From Acidobacteriota bacterium (GTDB taxonomy: Bacteria; Acidobacteriota; Vicinamibacteria; Vicinamibacterales; UBA823): a stretch of 7,126 bases of DNA. The position numbers were made by a program, and so were the translations under genes. Under the pieces are notes generated by a model that worked only from the letters and a program-made list of their open reading frames with translations, was not told the origin of the DNA and searched no databases. The DNA lies in NCBI GenBank assembly GCA_003509065.1, contig DODG01000061.1, positions 1,800 to 8,925 on the forward strand, read 5' to 3'. Positions 1 to 6,767 of this stretch are shown here, one piece after another (the stretch's first letter is position 1; each line of letters begins with the position of its first letter).

Positions 1-1263
1 CCTAAGGATGAATGGCAACTCTCCTGCAACTCATGCAAGGAAGTTTTAGACTGGACGATTACCCATTTCAGCTGTCCGCAGTGTCGTATCACGGGAAAAA
101 CCGGTCTTTTAGAATGCAGATTTTCCCCAAGGCGAAAACCATCGAGACCCTTAATCACCGAACCTTCTGGTATCGAAAGTTATGCTGATTTTCTTCCACC
201 CACAAACGGTCATAGAACTCAGTGGCACGCGACCGGAAACACTCCACTTAAGCGATCAAAACATATCGCATCACACCATGGAATTCAGAATCTTTTCTTT
301 AAGATTGAAGCAGATAACCCGACAGGATCTTTTAAGGATCGTTATGCCGCAGTCACAATTTCGCTCGCGAAAGAAGCAGGTTATCGATGCATTGCCGTTT
401 CATCAACAGGGAACCTTGGTATTTCTGTTGCCTATTACGCAAGCCAGTACGGCATGCCCTGCGTGGTTATTGTGCCCTCCGGAACACCGACTTCTTTCAT
501 TGAACAACTGGAAGATTACGGGGCCCATGCGGTTGAGACGACTTCTAAAGGACGACAGTTATTCTTGGAATACTTAGGCCACCTACCGCATTGGTTTGCC
601 GTCGGTTTGTTTCTGAAACGAAAGATTCAGAATCCCTATGGGATAGAAGGTTATAAGACCTTTGCTTATGAAATGCTTACACAATTGAAGGCATCCCCTG
701 ACTTCATAATGTTTCCGTGCGCACGGGGAAACAACCTTTATGGCACGTGGAAAGGTTTTCGAGAAGCGCATGAGTGGAGTTGGTGTGATTCTGTTCCAAG
801 GATGATCGCCTGTCAGCCCGACGGTGCCGACTCACTTCGAGTTTCCTTACATCGCGGGGTAGCTCATGCCGTAGAATTACCCCCGGTGTCCAGCGCCGCG
901 TTTTCGACGGCAGAAACTGTTGCTGGTGATGAGAGCCTTGCTGCAATTCGAGAATCAAGAGGCTCTGCTTATGGGGCATCTGAGGCGCAAATATTAAACG
1001 CCGTCAATGAACTTAAGGTTGAAGGGATAAGCGTTGAGCCTTCATCGGCATTACCCATAGCGTGCCTTCCCGATTTTATTGCGGAATTCCAACCGTTGCG
1101 AGAAGAAATTGTCGTGTGCGTTCTGACTGCTGGGCAGCGAAACCTGACTACATCCGGGACTCATTATTTACCGAGTCGTCATGAGAGACTGTCGCCATCG
1201 CTCTCATCACTGCGTGATTATCTAACTCGCCAATGCCTCGATATAGAATCCCAATCTATCTAA
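1..1263 (+). CDS. Threonine-synthase-like PLP-dependent enzyme (5' end missing)
   Basis: Frame 1 is open from base 1 to the TAA at 1261-1263, giving 420 visible residues; the start lies left of the window. The first internal ATG, at 454, is not the start because clear family motifs precede it. Numbering from the first visible codon, two CxxC pairs (C9/C12, C25/C28) form an N-terminal zinc ribbon typical of many threonine synthases. NPTGSFKDR carries the PLP Schiff-base lysine K112. SSTGNLG (134-140) is the phosphate-binding loop, NPYGIEGYK (211-219) matches the family, and VEPSSA starts near 345. Threonine synthases convert O-phosphohomoserine to threonine in the cytoplasm. Here, however, two glycine-rich loops are altered (PCARGN near 239-244 and TAGQRN near 375-380), and no homoserine-pathway gene is adjacent. 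Another PLP lyase or synthase activity is therefore possible. The fold type II family is secure; the substrate is not. The gene converges on dctM. Confidence 0.86.
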   Translation, partial: PKDEWQLSCNSCKEVLDWTITHFSCPQCRITGKTGLLECRFSPRRKPSRPLITEPSGIESYADFLPPTNGHRTQWHATGNTPLKRSKHIASHHGIQNLFFKIEADNPTGSFKDRYAAVTISLAKEAGYRCIAVSSTGNLGISVAYYASQYGMPCVVIVPSGTPTSFIEQLEDYGAHAVETTSKGRQLFLEYLGHLPHWFAVGLFLKRKIQNPYGIEGYKTFAYEMLTQLKASPDFIMFPCARGNNLYGTWKGFREAHEWSWCDSVPRMIACQPDGADSLRVSLHRGVAHAVELPPVSSAAFSTAETVAGDESLAAIRESRGSAYGASEAQILNAVNELKVEGISVEPSSALPIACLPDFIAEFQPLREEIVVCVLTAGQRNLTTSGTHYLPSRHERLSPSLSSLRDYLTRQCLDIESQSI

Positions 1264-1345
1264 CACGTCGCCCTAACACTGTCATGGACGCGTTCCGGCT
1301 GTCCAACAATACGTTTCAATTACGGACAACCCGAAAGAAATATCC

Positions 1346-1372
1346 TTAACGACGGCTTGCACAGCCCGTTAA
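1346..1372 (-). terminator. Possible terminator hairpin after dctM
   Basis: TTAACG (1346-1351) pairs with CGTTAA (1367-1372), continued inside a two-base bulge by GGC (1354-1356) with GCC (1364-1366), leaving a 7-base loop. The dctM stop codon lies in the stem. Read on the minus strand, the stem is followed by GGATATTTCTTTC, which is T-rich but interrupted. It is a weak candidate for ending the transporter transcript. On the plus strand the following bases are A-rich, so it is a poor terminator for the PLP gene. Confidence 0.35.
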
Positions 1373-2697
1373 TAAAGAAGGTCGGGGAGCCAGAGTGCTA
1401 TTTGCGGGAATAAAACCAACAATACTGCAGTAGAGGCAAGTAATAAAAAGAAAGGAAAGGCGGCCACCGCTACACGTTCTATGGGCTGCCCTGACAATGC
1501 CTGTAATACAAACAAGTTAAACCCTACAGGTGGCGTAACCTGTGCTAATTCGACAGTAATGACCAGGAAAATACCAAACCAGATTGGGTCGTATCCCGCC
1601 GCTATAATAAGTGGAAGGGTTATGGGCAGACTCATAACACAAATGGACAGTCCTTCCATGAAAAGACCCAACAGGAGATAAAAGACTCCAATAATCAAGA
1701 TTAGGCCATATGGACCCAAGTCGAGACTAACTATCAGCTTGGAAATCTCTTGTGGAATGTGTAGAAACCCCATGGCGGATGACAACACGCCTGCAGCAAC
1801 CAGAATAGATAGCGCCATACAGGTGATGCGTACTGCCCCTCCTAGCGAGTCGACAAATACCTTCCATGTAAGTTGTTTTAAAATAATCGTAATGGCTAAG
1901 GTTCCCGTAAGTCCAAGCGCGGCCGCCTCTGAAGGTGTCGCGAGCCCACTGTAGATACCGCCAAGAACGAGTGGGATTAATATTAATATCGGAAGCATGA
2001 GGACCAAACCTCGAAGCCGATCACGGTTGGTATATCGTGGCCCGGTACGTTTTGGAACCAAATCGGGATTAATTGAACAACGAACGGCGATAAATACCGA
2101 GTAAAGACCGGCAGCGAGCAATCCGGGAAGCAATCCAGCCGCAAATAACCTCGCGATCGATACTTCCGCTAAGACCCCATAAATAATCATGACAATTGAC
2201 GGGGGAATCATCAGACCTAGACTTCCAGCGCCAGCTAAAGAACCTACCGATAACCATTCGTTGTAACCCCTTTCCTTCAGAGCACTCGTCGTAATCCGGC
2301 CAATCGTTGCGGTTGTCGCAACACTTGATCCACTAACCGCTGCGAACAATGTGCAGCCGGCAATATTCGTGTGAAACAGTCGCCCCGGCACCAAATCAAC
2401 CCAAGGCTCCAGACCGCGAAAAAGGCGTTCAGACACATCCGTCCTGAAAATTAGTTCCCCCATCCACACGAATATTGGAATAGCAGCCAGTTCCCACGTA
2501 TTGGCTGTACGCCACATGGTTCCTTTGAAGATGTTCCCGATACGATCAATTGGCATATCTAGGAATAACACGAGGCCGGTAACGCTTACCAATGTCAGTG
2601 CAGCGAATACCCAAATCCCCATCCCAAGAAATATAAACATGATGAGGAGGACTAAGCCCGCCACCAAAAGTGGCATTGTAGAAATAAGTTCGGTCAT
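1369..2697 (-). CDS. dctM: TRAP transporter large permease subunit DctM
   Basis: This 442-residue protein is the normal length for the DctM family of the ion transporter superfamily. With DctQ it forms the inner-membrane complex that moves a carboxylate delivered by DctP, usually driven by sodium. It is hydrophobic throughout, starting with a membrane segment at about residues 8-46. It carries the family signatures GSSVATTATIG (123-133), GLMIPPS (161-167) and TPPVGFN (388-394), which lie in the two pseudo-symmetric halves that bind substrate and ion. The ATG at 2697 lies 20 bases after the dctQ stop, so the two genes are almost certainly co-transcribed. No good Shine-Dalgarno sequence precedes it, which suggests translation partly coupled to dctQ. 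The gene is intact with no frameshift. The substrate cannot be read from this subunit. Confidence 0.97.
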   Translation of the reverse strand: MTELISTMPLLVAGLVLLIMFIFLGMGIWVFAALTLVSVTGLVLFLDMPIDRIGNIFKGTMWRTANTWELAAIPIFVWMGELIFRTDVSERLFRGLEPWVDLVPGRLFHTNIAGCTLFAAVSGSSVATTATIGRITTSALKERGYNEWLSVGSLAGAGSLGLMIPPSIVMIIYGVLAEVSIARLFAAGLLPGLLAAGLYSVFIAVRCSINPDLVPKRTGPRYTNRDRLRGLVLMLPILILIPLVLGGIYSGLATPSEAAALGLTGTLAITIILKQLTWKVFVDSLGGAVRITCMALSILVAAGVLSSAMGFLHIPQEISKLIVSLDLGPYGLILIIGVFYLLLGLFMEGLSICVMSLPITLPLIIAAGYDPIWFGIFLVITVELAQVTPPVGFNLFVLQALSGQPIERVAVAAFPFFLLLASTAVLLVLFPQIALWLPDLLY

Positions 2698-2717
2698 GGT
2701 GATATTTGGCGACAGCC

Positions 2718-3248
2718 TCAGTCGATGCCTAAATTCGCGGCCCGTGACGCATCAAGATCAACCTGATTACTCAAAACCCTTAAGAGATAAGCAAGCAGTT
2801 GGAGCCAAAGTATGATTAATCCTGCCAGCATGAAACTTTCCGGTATCCACTGCTGCATATTGAGCATAGTGCCACTTGTATAACCACTATCAAACTTTTT
2901 AAGAACACTCCGCGCGAAGTACCACAATGGCAATCCCATCGCGATGAGCGTCCCAACACAACAGAACACTTCGATCACTTTTCGGGCAGTTGACGTTGGA
3001 TCCATCTTGGAAAGCACTAAATTCACTCGAATAAGACCACCTTTTTCCAGTGTGTAACCCATCCCCAAATAGGCGCATGCCGCGACGCTGTACCCAATCA
3101 ACTCGTCCAAAGAAAAGGTAGAGGTAGCGAAAGCACTGCGCACGAAAATTTCCAGCAATATGTGGCAAACCATATAGATAATAATCACGCCCGCCAGGAC
3201 TGCCGCCGTCCGGGAGATAAAGAAAACAATGTCCTGAAACATTTTCAT
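2718..3248 (-). CDS. dctQ: TRAP transporter small permease subunit DctQ
   Basis: This 176-residue protein has four hydrophobic segments, at roughly residues 8-32, 47-66, 91-112 and 133-156, as expected for DctQ. It is the small inner-membrane subunit that supports DctM and helps dock the binding protein. The family pattern is clear in the second helix and the loop after it: DELIGYS, then AYLGMGYTLEKGG followed by IRVNL. A tryptophan and proline precede the last helix (QWIPESFMLAG), also typical. The start is ATG at 3248; an in-frame ATG two codons later is an alternative. No clear ribosome binding site is seen, in contrast to dctP. It sits 100 bases after the dctP stop, with a strong hairpin between, and 20 bases before dctM. 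Confidence 0.95.
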   Translation of the reverse strand: MKMFQDIVFFISRTAAVLAGVIIIYMVCHILLEIFVRSAFATSTFSLDELIGYSVAACAYLGMGYTLEKGGLIRVNLVLSKMDPTSTARKVIEVFCCVGTLIAMGLPLWYFARSVLKKFDSGYTSGTMLNMQQWIPESFMLAGLIILWLQLLAYLLRVLSNQVDLDASRAANLGID

Positions 3249-3271
3249 GCGCTATACCAGCTAATACGATT

Positions 3272-3301
3272 CCAGCCCCTAACGCGGATGTTAGGGGCTG
3301 G
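3272..3301 (-). promoter_or_regulatory. Intercistronic hairpin between dctP and dctQ
   Basis: CCAGCCCCTAA (3272-3282) is a perfect 11-bp inverted repeat of TTAGGGGCTGG (3291-3301), with an 8-base loop. In the minus-strand transcript it starts 47 bases after the dctP stop and ends 23 bases before the dctQ start. The sequence after it (AATCGTATTAGC) has no T-run, so it is not a classical full terminator. A likely role is to protect the 3' end of dctP RNA, or to terminate partially, so that more binding protein than permease is made. The structure is seen directly; the role is inferred. Confidence 0.75.
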
Positions 3302-3348
3302 GCCGGTTCGTTTTCATTACTCAGTCGAAACCGAGAACGTAGGTTACT

Positions 3349-4374
3349 TTAACCGCCGTAGTTAGCCTTCATGAATGCATCAAACTTCGCCATGATTTTC
3401 GCGGCCTCGTCTGCGCCCATATTCTTTATCCACGCTTTCTTTAATGGTGCCGCAGCCACCTTGATGTGATCGATCACGGATGCCGGAACGTCCTCAACAT
3501 ATTCTGCTCCGACCGACTTCAGCGTCTCTTTGTTCGCTGATACGCGAGATCGCGCGCGTCGCCATGCCGCTTGCTCTGCACGGTCAGCAGCAACCCGCAA
3601 TGCAATCTTCATCTCAACGGGTAAAGCGTTGTAGGAGTCAAGATTCATAGCGACCGCATTGATGCCCATCGCAAAACCGATGGAATTAAAATATTTGCAC
3701 CCTAATTCCCAGAACTTGGAGTTAACCCCACCTTCATCAGAGGTTAATACACCGGTAATGGTGCCGTTGCTGAGCGCTGGAATGACATCAGCCCAACTCA
3801 ACTGAATAGGTGAAGCACCGGCAGCCTTCAGGACTTCAGCACCCTGCGCGTTATAAGTCCGGATCTTCAGGCCTTTCAAGTCCTCAGGTTTGCGAATCTT
3901 GGTCTTTTCCCAGATTCCTTGCGGCGTCCACGGCGCGCCGTAAAGCAGTGTTTGATTGTGCTTATTAAAAGCTTTCTCATAATAAGGTTTCGCCACAATA
4001 AACATTGCTTCCGTCTCATTCACCGTGGTCGTGATGAACGGCAAACTCTGCAGATCGAAGATGGGTTCAATTTTCTCTAGTGAAGAGAAGGGAGTACTTG
4101 CGATGGGTATGGCTCCATCCATCACTGCCTCAAAGTGCTGGCGTGATTTAAAACCGAGCCCTCCACCTGGATGGTTTGTGACTTCAATCCGTCCGCCACT
4201 GGTAACCGTTACTGCTTTAGCAAAATCAGCATCGGTTTGTCCAGGCAAGGAACTGGCCTGGTACTCATTGGCTAAATCAAATTTAAATTCGGCAGCAAGA
4301 ACTGCACTACTAACAGCAAACAGCGCGGCGATACCACCAACGAGACCAAGACCGTATTGAATTGACCGATTCAT
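3349..4374 (-). CDS. dctP: TRAP transporter periplasmic substrate-binding protein DctP
   Basis: This 341-residue protein captures the substrate in the periplasm and hands it to DctQM. The start is the ATG at 4374, just after a near-perfect ribosome binding site; an upstream TTG at 4410 would place that site inside the gene. Residues 1-27 form a Sec signal peptide: positive N-terminus (R3), hydrophobic core from about 8 to 26, and cleavage probably after VLA27 or LAA28. There is no lipobox cysteine. The DctP fold follows. R172 in GLKIRTYN is at the position of the arginine that holds the substrate carboxylate across this family. W149 and the stretch SWADVIPALSNGTITGVLTS (193-212) belong to the ligand region and differ from the usual C4-dicarboxylate form, so the ligand may not be succinate or malate. 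This gene leads the transporter genes, after a 112-base gap (4375-4525 less its binding site and promoter) that carries its own promoter candidate. Confidence 0.96.
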   Translation of the reverse strand: MNRSIQYGLGLVGGIAALFAVSSAVLAAEFKFDLANEYQASSLPGQTDADFAKAVTVTSGGRIEVTNHPGGGLGFKSRQHFEAVMDGAIPIASTPFSSLEKIEPIFDLQSLPFITTTVNETEAMFIVAKPYYEKAFNKHNQTLLYGAPWTPQGIWEKTKIRKPEDLKGLKIRTYNAQGAEVLKAAGASPIQLSWADVIPALSNGTITGVLTSDEGGVNSKFWELGCKYFNSIGFAMGINAVAMNLDSYNALPVEMKIALRVAADRAEQAAWRRARSRVSANKETLKSVGAEYVEDVPASVIDHIKVAAAPLKKAWIKNMGADEAAKIMAKFDAFMKANYGG

Positions 4375-4379
4375 GAGTG

Positions 4380-4389
4380 CCTCCTCCTT
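4380..4389 (-). promoter_or_regulatory. Strong ribosome binding site of dctP
   Basis: On the minus strand this reads AAGGAGGAGG and holds two overlapping AGGAGG cores, spaced 5 and 8 bases before the ATG at 4374. It fixes the start of dctP and is far stronger than anything before dctQ or dctM, as expected for a binding protein made in excess. Confidence 0.85.
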
Positions 4390-4418
4390 TTGAATATGTT
4401 CTGATAGCAAAACTTACA

Positions 4419-4428
4419 CTTCCGGAAG
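4419..4428. promoter_or_regulatory. Candidate operator palindrome upstream of dctP
   Basis: CTTCCGGAAG is a perfect 10-bp palindrome in the untranslated leader of dctP, about 6-15 bases after the predicted transcription start. A second small palindrome, GTTAAC (4433-4438), lies between it and the -10 box. The placement would suit a repressor that senses the transported compound. No regulator gene is in the window and no known motif is matched, so this is tentative; a single 10-bp palindrome could be chance. Confidence 0.25.
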
Positions 4429-4440
4429 AGACGTTAACAC

Positions 4441-4469
4441 AATTTATAAAACCGATCAGATTGCAGCAA
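4441..4469 (-). promoter_or_regulatory. Predicted sigma-70 promoter of dctPQM
   Basis: On the minus strand, TTGCTG (4464-4469) and TAAATT (4441-4446) are separated by exactly 17 bases, each with four of six consensus bases. They lie 66 bases or more upstream of the dctP start, in the 151-base gap after the amidohydrolase gene. This suggests the transporter can be transcribed separately from the two enzymes, although read-through is also possible because no strong terminator is seen in the gap. Confidence 0.45.
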
Positions 4470-4525
4470 CGGACATGGAAATATCGGAGGTTTTATGGGC
4501 TTTGATGTCTTCAGCGGATTGCTGT

Positions 4526-5413
4526 TTAAAACGCTTTGCTGCTTGGCGCATTCCACTCAAGCAACCCACTCATCGCTTGACCCAGAAGGCGCTGTAGTTC
4601 GCTAAACTGTGCAATAGGCTCCCTGGTTTTTTCATTCATATACAAGGCCCGATTCACCTCGAGCTGGACCGAATGTCGCCCCAGCTTCGGATCGCTATAG
4701 GCCCGCACCAGCTCCACGCCCTTATAGGGATCATTCACTGACACACTGTAACCCTCTCGTTTTAGGATATGTTCTAACAAACGCGTCACGCTCGGCGCAC
4801 AAGTCGTACCGTCCCGATCACCAATAACAAAATCAGGTCGCATCGGCTCCTCATTATCCGCAGTAAAGGGACCGGCCCGGCTAGCCATCGAGTGACAGTT
4901 AACGTGAATAAAGTGCCCGAATCGCCGGTGCGTCGCATCGAGCACCTGTCGAGTCCTGTCATGATACGGATCGTAATACCTGGACAAACGATGCAGTACC
5001 GCCGCTGGCGAGATCGGGTGTTGGTACATCGCGCCACCCAACACAGGCGCCCGAGTCCAGATCAACCCGATTCCTCGCTCACTCTTGATAGACGGTTTCA
5101 ACTCAAATGGAAGCTCGTCAGCACCGTCGGTTGATAAGTGGTCCGCATTGAGATCAGTCCGGGCCCTGTTGGGATCAATATAGGTTCTAGGGAATAAGGC
5201 ATCGACCATTACACCGCCTATATCGAGGACATCTTCGAACAGTCGTTCCACATGGGTATCTTCTCCCCATCGCAGTTGTTCAAGAGGCACTTGATGCCCA
5301 AAGTCTTTCGGGTAGAACGTTCCGCTGTGAGGAGAATCAAGCACTAAAGGAATGAGCTGTTCTGTTTCGCCACGTACCCTAACGACTTCACCAATCAGGT
5401 TTTCATTGCTCAT
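4526..5413 (-). CDS. N-formylglutamate amidohydrolase family protein
   Basis: This protein of 295 residues from the ATG at 5413 belongs to the N-formylglutamate amidohydrolase family (HutG2-like, Pfam FGase), cytoplasmic metal-dependent enzymes that split an N-acyl bond. Motifs in order: LDSPHSG (25-31), GEDTHV (50-55), DPNR (80-83), NCHSM (172-176), IGDRDG (197-202), NDPYKG (227-232) and QLEVNR (250-255). The histidines of PHSG and NCHSM and the acidic residues of GED are the likely zinc ligands. A GTG two codons upstream (5419) is an alternative start; neither has a clear ribosome binding site. The protein is somewhat longer than typical HutG (about 265 residues). No hutH, hutU or hutI gene is nearby. 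Together with the TRAP transporter and dehydrogenase next to it, this suggests an N-formyl or N-acyl compound other than the histidine intermediate. It lies 46 bases after the dehydrogenase gene and is probably co-transcribed with it. Confidence 0.9.
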   Translation of the reverse strand: MSNENLIGEVVRVRGETEQLIPLVLDSPHSGTFYPKDFGHQVPLEQLRWGEDTHVERLFEDVLDIGGVMVDALFPRTYIDPNRARTDLNADHLSTDGADELPFELKPSIKSERGIGLIWTRAPVLGGAMYQHPISPAAVLHRLSRYYDPYHDRTRQVLDATHRRFGHFIHVNCHSMASRAGPFTADNEEPMRPDFVIGDRDGTTCAPSVTRLLEHILKREGYSVSVNDPYKGVELVRAYSDPKLGRHSVQLEVNRALYMNEKTREPIAQFSELQRLLGQAMSGLLEWNAPSSKAF

Positions 5414-5459
5414 AATCACATTGTTAACTGACAGCCTGTTATCTACTGCCAGTAGAACC

Positions 5460-6380
5460 CTAGTTCTTTGCCTCCGGTGCAGCTCGTAAATGTTTTAACA
5501 TGGTTACCAGATTATCGTCACGCCAATCCTCTAATTCATCAATCGTTGCGTGACCCCAACGACTATTAATGGCCTCAATAAACTGATTTTCACCGCCGGG
5601 TTCTCCATCCCAGCCAAAGTGGTCAATCATATGGCGCACGCCGCCTTTTCCTCCGCCAAGATGACGATGAAGAATCGGCCCCTGAATAGCCCATCGAAGT
5701 CCCGGTCCCAAGGTTACCGCCTTATCGATATCATCGTAGTCACAGATGCCATTGGCGACTAACGCCAACGCTTCTTCAAACACCACGCGCTGTAGTCGAT
5801 TGGCGATATAGCCCTCTATTTCTTTTTTTAATCGTAGCGGTGCCTTGCCTAATCGATCATAGAAGCCTGCCGCCCAGTCGAGAACGTCTAGCGATGTTTG
5901 CGCGCCACCGACCACTTCAACCAGTGGAATGAGATAAACCGGTACGAACGGGTGTCCAACGATGACTCGTTCGGGATTTCGGCAGCGACTCGCCAGACGA
6001 CTGGGCAGAAATGTCGATGAAGAGCTCGCAATAACACTATCAATGGGACACGATTCGCTAATCTGTCCTATCAACTCAATCTTGAGATCCTCGTTATCGG
6101 GGGCACTTTCTTGGATAAAATCCGCCCCCGATACCGCCTCAGTCAGGTCGCTTGTAAAACGCAGCTGAGAGCGATCTGCTTCGCTGGGTAACCCGATAGC
6201 GGCCAATTTAGGCCAAGCCGCGTCAATCGCTTTCTCCAAGTCAGCCCCTGCCGCCGGATTAGGGTCAGTGGCAAATACTTCAATTCCGCGCGAGAGGAAA
6301 CACGCAGCCCACGCCGCGCCAATCGTACCGGACCCCACGCAGGCAACCCGTCGGACGTCTTTAAATAATGGTCTCGTCAT
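5460..6380 (-). CDS. 3-hydroxyacyl-CoA dehydrogenase family protein, L-carnitine dehydrogenase-like
   Basis: This 306-residue cytoplasmic protein is an NAD-dependent dehydrogenase that should oxidise a 3-hydroxy group to a ketone. The N-terminal Rossmann domain has GSGTIG (16-21), and D39 at the end of the second strand favours NAD over NADP. FIQESAPDNEDLK (88-100) and SSSST (119-123) follow. The catalytic His-Glu pair is H143 in GHPF and E155 in PLVEVVGG. The C-terminal domain has EGYIANRLQ (189-197), LGPGLRW (224-230), LGGGKGGVRHMIDHFG (241-256) and a late ELEDWRDD. This combination resembles bacterial L-carnitine dehydrogenases more than fatty-acid enzymes; L-gulonate dehydrogenase (lambda-crystallin) is the other close family. 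The usual HPFNP reads HPFVP here (V146). Carnitine itself is not proven: no thioesterase or dehydrocarnitine-cleavage gene is visible. The ATG at 6380 is preceded by a weak AAGG about 10 bases away. This is the first gene of the minus-strand block. Confidence 0.9.
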   Translation of the reverse strand: MTRPLFKDVRRVACVGSGTIGAAWAACFLSRGIEVFATDPNPAAGADLEKAIDAAWPKLAAIGLPSEADRSQLRFTSDLTEAVSGADFIQESAPDNEDLKIELIGQISESCPIDSVIASSSSTFLPSRLASRCRNPERVIVGHPFVPVYLIPLVEVVGGAQTSLDVLDWAAGFYDRLGKAPLRLKKEIEGYIANRLQRVVFEEALALVANGICDYDDIDKAVTLGPGLRWAIQGPILHRHLGGGKGGVRHMIDHFGWDGEPGGENQFIEAINSRWGHATIDELEDWRDDNLVTMLKHLRAAPEAKN

Positions 6381-6438
6381 ATATTTAATACCTTAGTTTG
6401 GATATAGAGCTGTATCGTGAGGCGGTACGCTTTAGCCC

Positions 6439-6466
6439 ATGATAAACATTTCCAACAAAACTTGAA
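6439..6466 (-). promoter_or_regulatory. Weak promoter candidate for the dehydrogenase-amidohydrolase genes
   Basis: On the minus strand, TTCAAG (6461-6466) and TATCAT (6439-6444) are 16 bases apart, about 58 bases before the dehydrogenase ATG. The -35 match is poor. The position is right for the first gene of the block, but other pairings nearby are almost as good. Confidence 0.28.
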
Positions 6467-6504
6467 CAGGCTATAGGTCGCCCGAAGTCGAGCTGAGAAT
6501 GAAA

Positions 6505-6549
6505 TCGCATTACAATCCCGACCTGCCTAATATTCTGTGACTAATGCGA
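6505..6549. repeat. 8-bp inverted repeat in the divergent control region
   Basis: TCGCATTA (6505-6512) is repeated in inverse as TAATGCGA (6542-6549), with 29 bases between. The centres are 37 bases apart, about three and a half helical turns. It could be a pair of half-sites for a regulator controlling one or both flanking genes, or a long-looped hairpin. Chance occurrence in a region this size is not negligible. Confidence 0.35.
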
Positions 6550-6645
6550 CCGTATGCAAATGATACAATTTTCTTTTTACGTCGGACTTCACCTTAGAGA
6601 ATCTGACCGACCAGAATGGACTCTGGCACGCCGCCTTAGATTCAT

Positions 6646-6674
6646 TTGTTGCCGCCAAACAACGTATCTTTAAT
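6646..6674 (+). promoter_or_regulatory. Promoter candidate for the LLM oxidoreductase gene
   Basis: TTGTTG (6646-6651) and TTTAAT (6669-6674) are spaced by 17 bases, ending 93 bases before the ATG at 6768. The match to sigma-70 consensus is fair. A short inverted repeat, TTGTT (6646-6650) with AACAA (6658-6662), overlaps the -35 box and could be part of an operator. Confidence 0.35.
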
Positions 6675-6767
6675 CGCTGATTTGGGAGCAGGATTTACTG
6701 TGCATAAACTCACCCGCTTTCAATCGTACTCAACGGACAATCTGACGTGTAGGCGGAGCACTGCAGG

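Larger units (their letters stand above)
6381..6767. other. Divergent intergenic region, 387 bases
   Basis: This region separates the minus-strand catabolic block from the plus-strand oxidoreductase gene. It holds candidate promoters in both directions and an 8-bp inverted repeat, listed separately. I found no tRNA-like fold, no riboswitch I recognise, no convincing gene, and no protein remnant of a known family. The length is generous for two promoters, so regulator binding sites are likely. Confidence 0.6.

Noticed and set aside
182..577. 131-codon open frame on the plus strand at the left end, overlapping a shorter frame from 454, suggesting a frameshifted gene
   Set aside because: Frame 1 is continuous from base 1 to 1263 and carries all PLP-enzyme motifs in one frame, including the catalytic lysine before position 454. 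The other frame is a shadow, and there is no frameshift.
4375..4410. Longer dctP starting at TTG 4410
   Set aside because: It would put the AAGGAGGAGG ribosome binding site inside the gene and push the signal peptide away from the N-terminus.
5442..5456. Small hairpin TCTACT/AGTAGA just after the dehydrogenase stop as a terminator
   Set aside because: Six weak base pairs with a 3-base loop and no T-run. The next gene is only 46 bases away and is more likely co-transcribed.
6552..6566. GTAT-ATAC inverted repeat as a GntR-type operator
   Set aside because: Only four matching bases per arm with a 7-base spacer; too short to separate from chance.
6554..6673. Small 39-codon open frame starting ATG CAA ATG in the divergent region
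   Set aside because: It has no ribosome binding site, no recognisable family, and overlaps the promoter candidate of the next gene.
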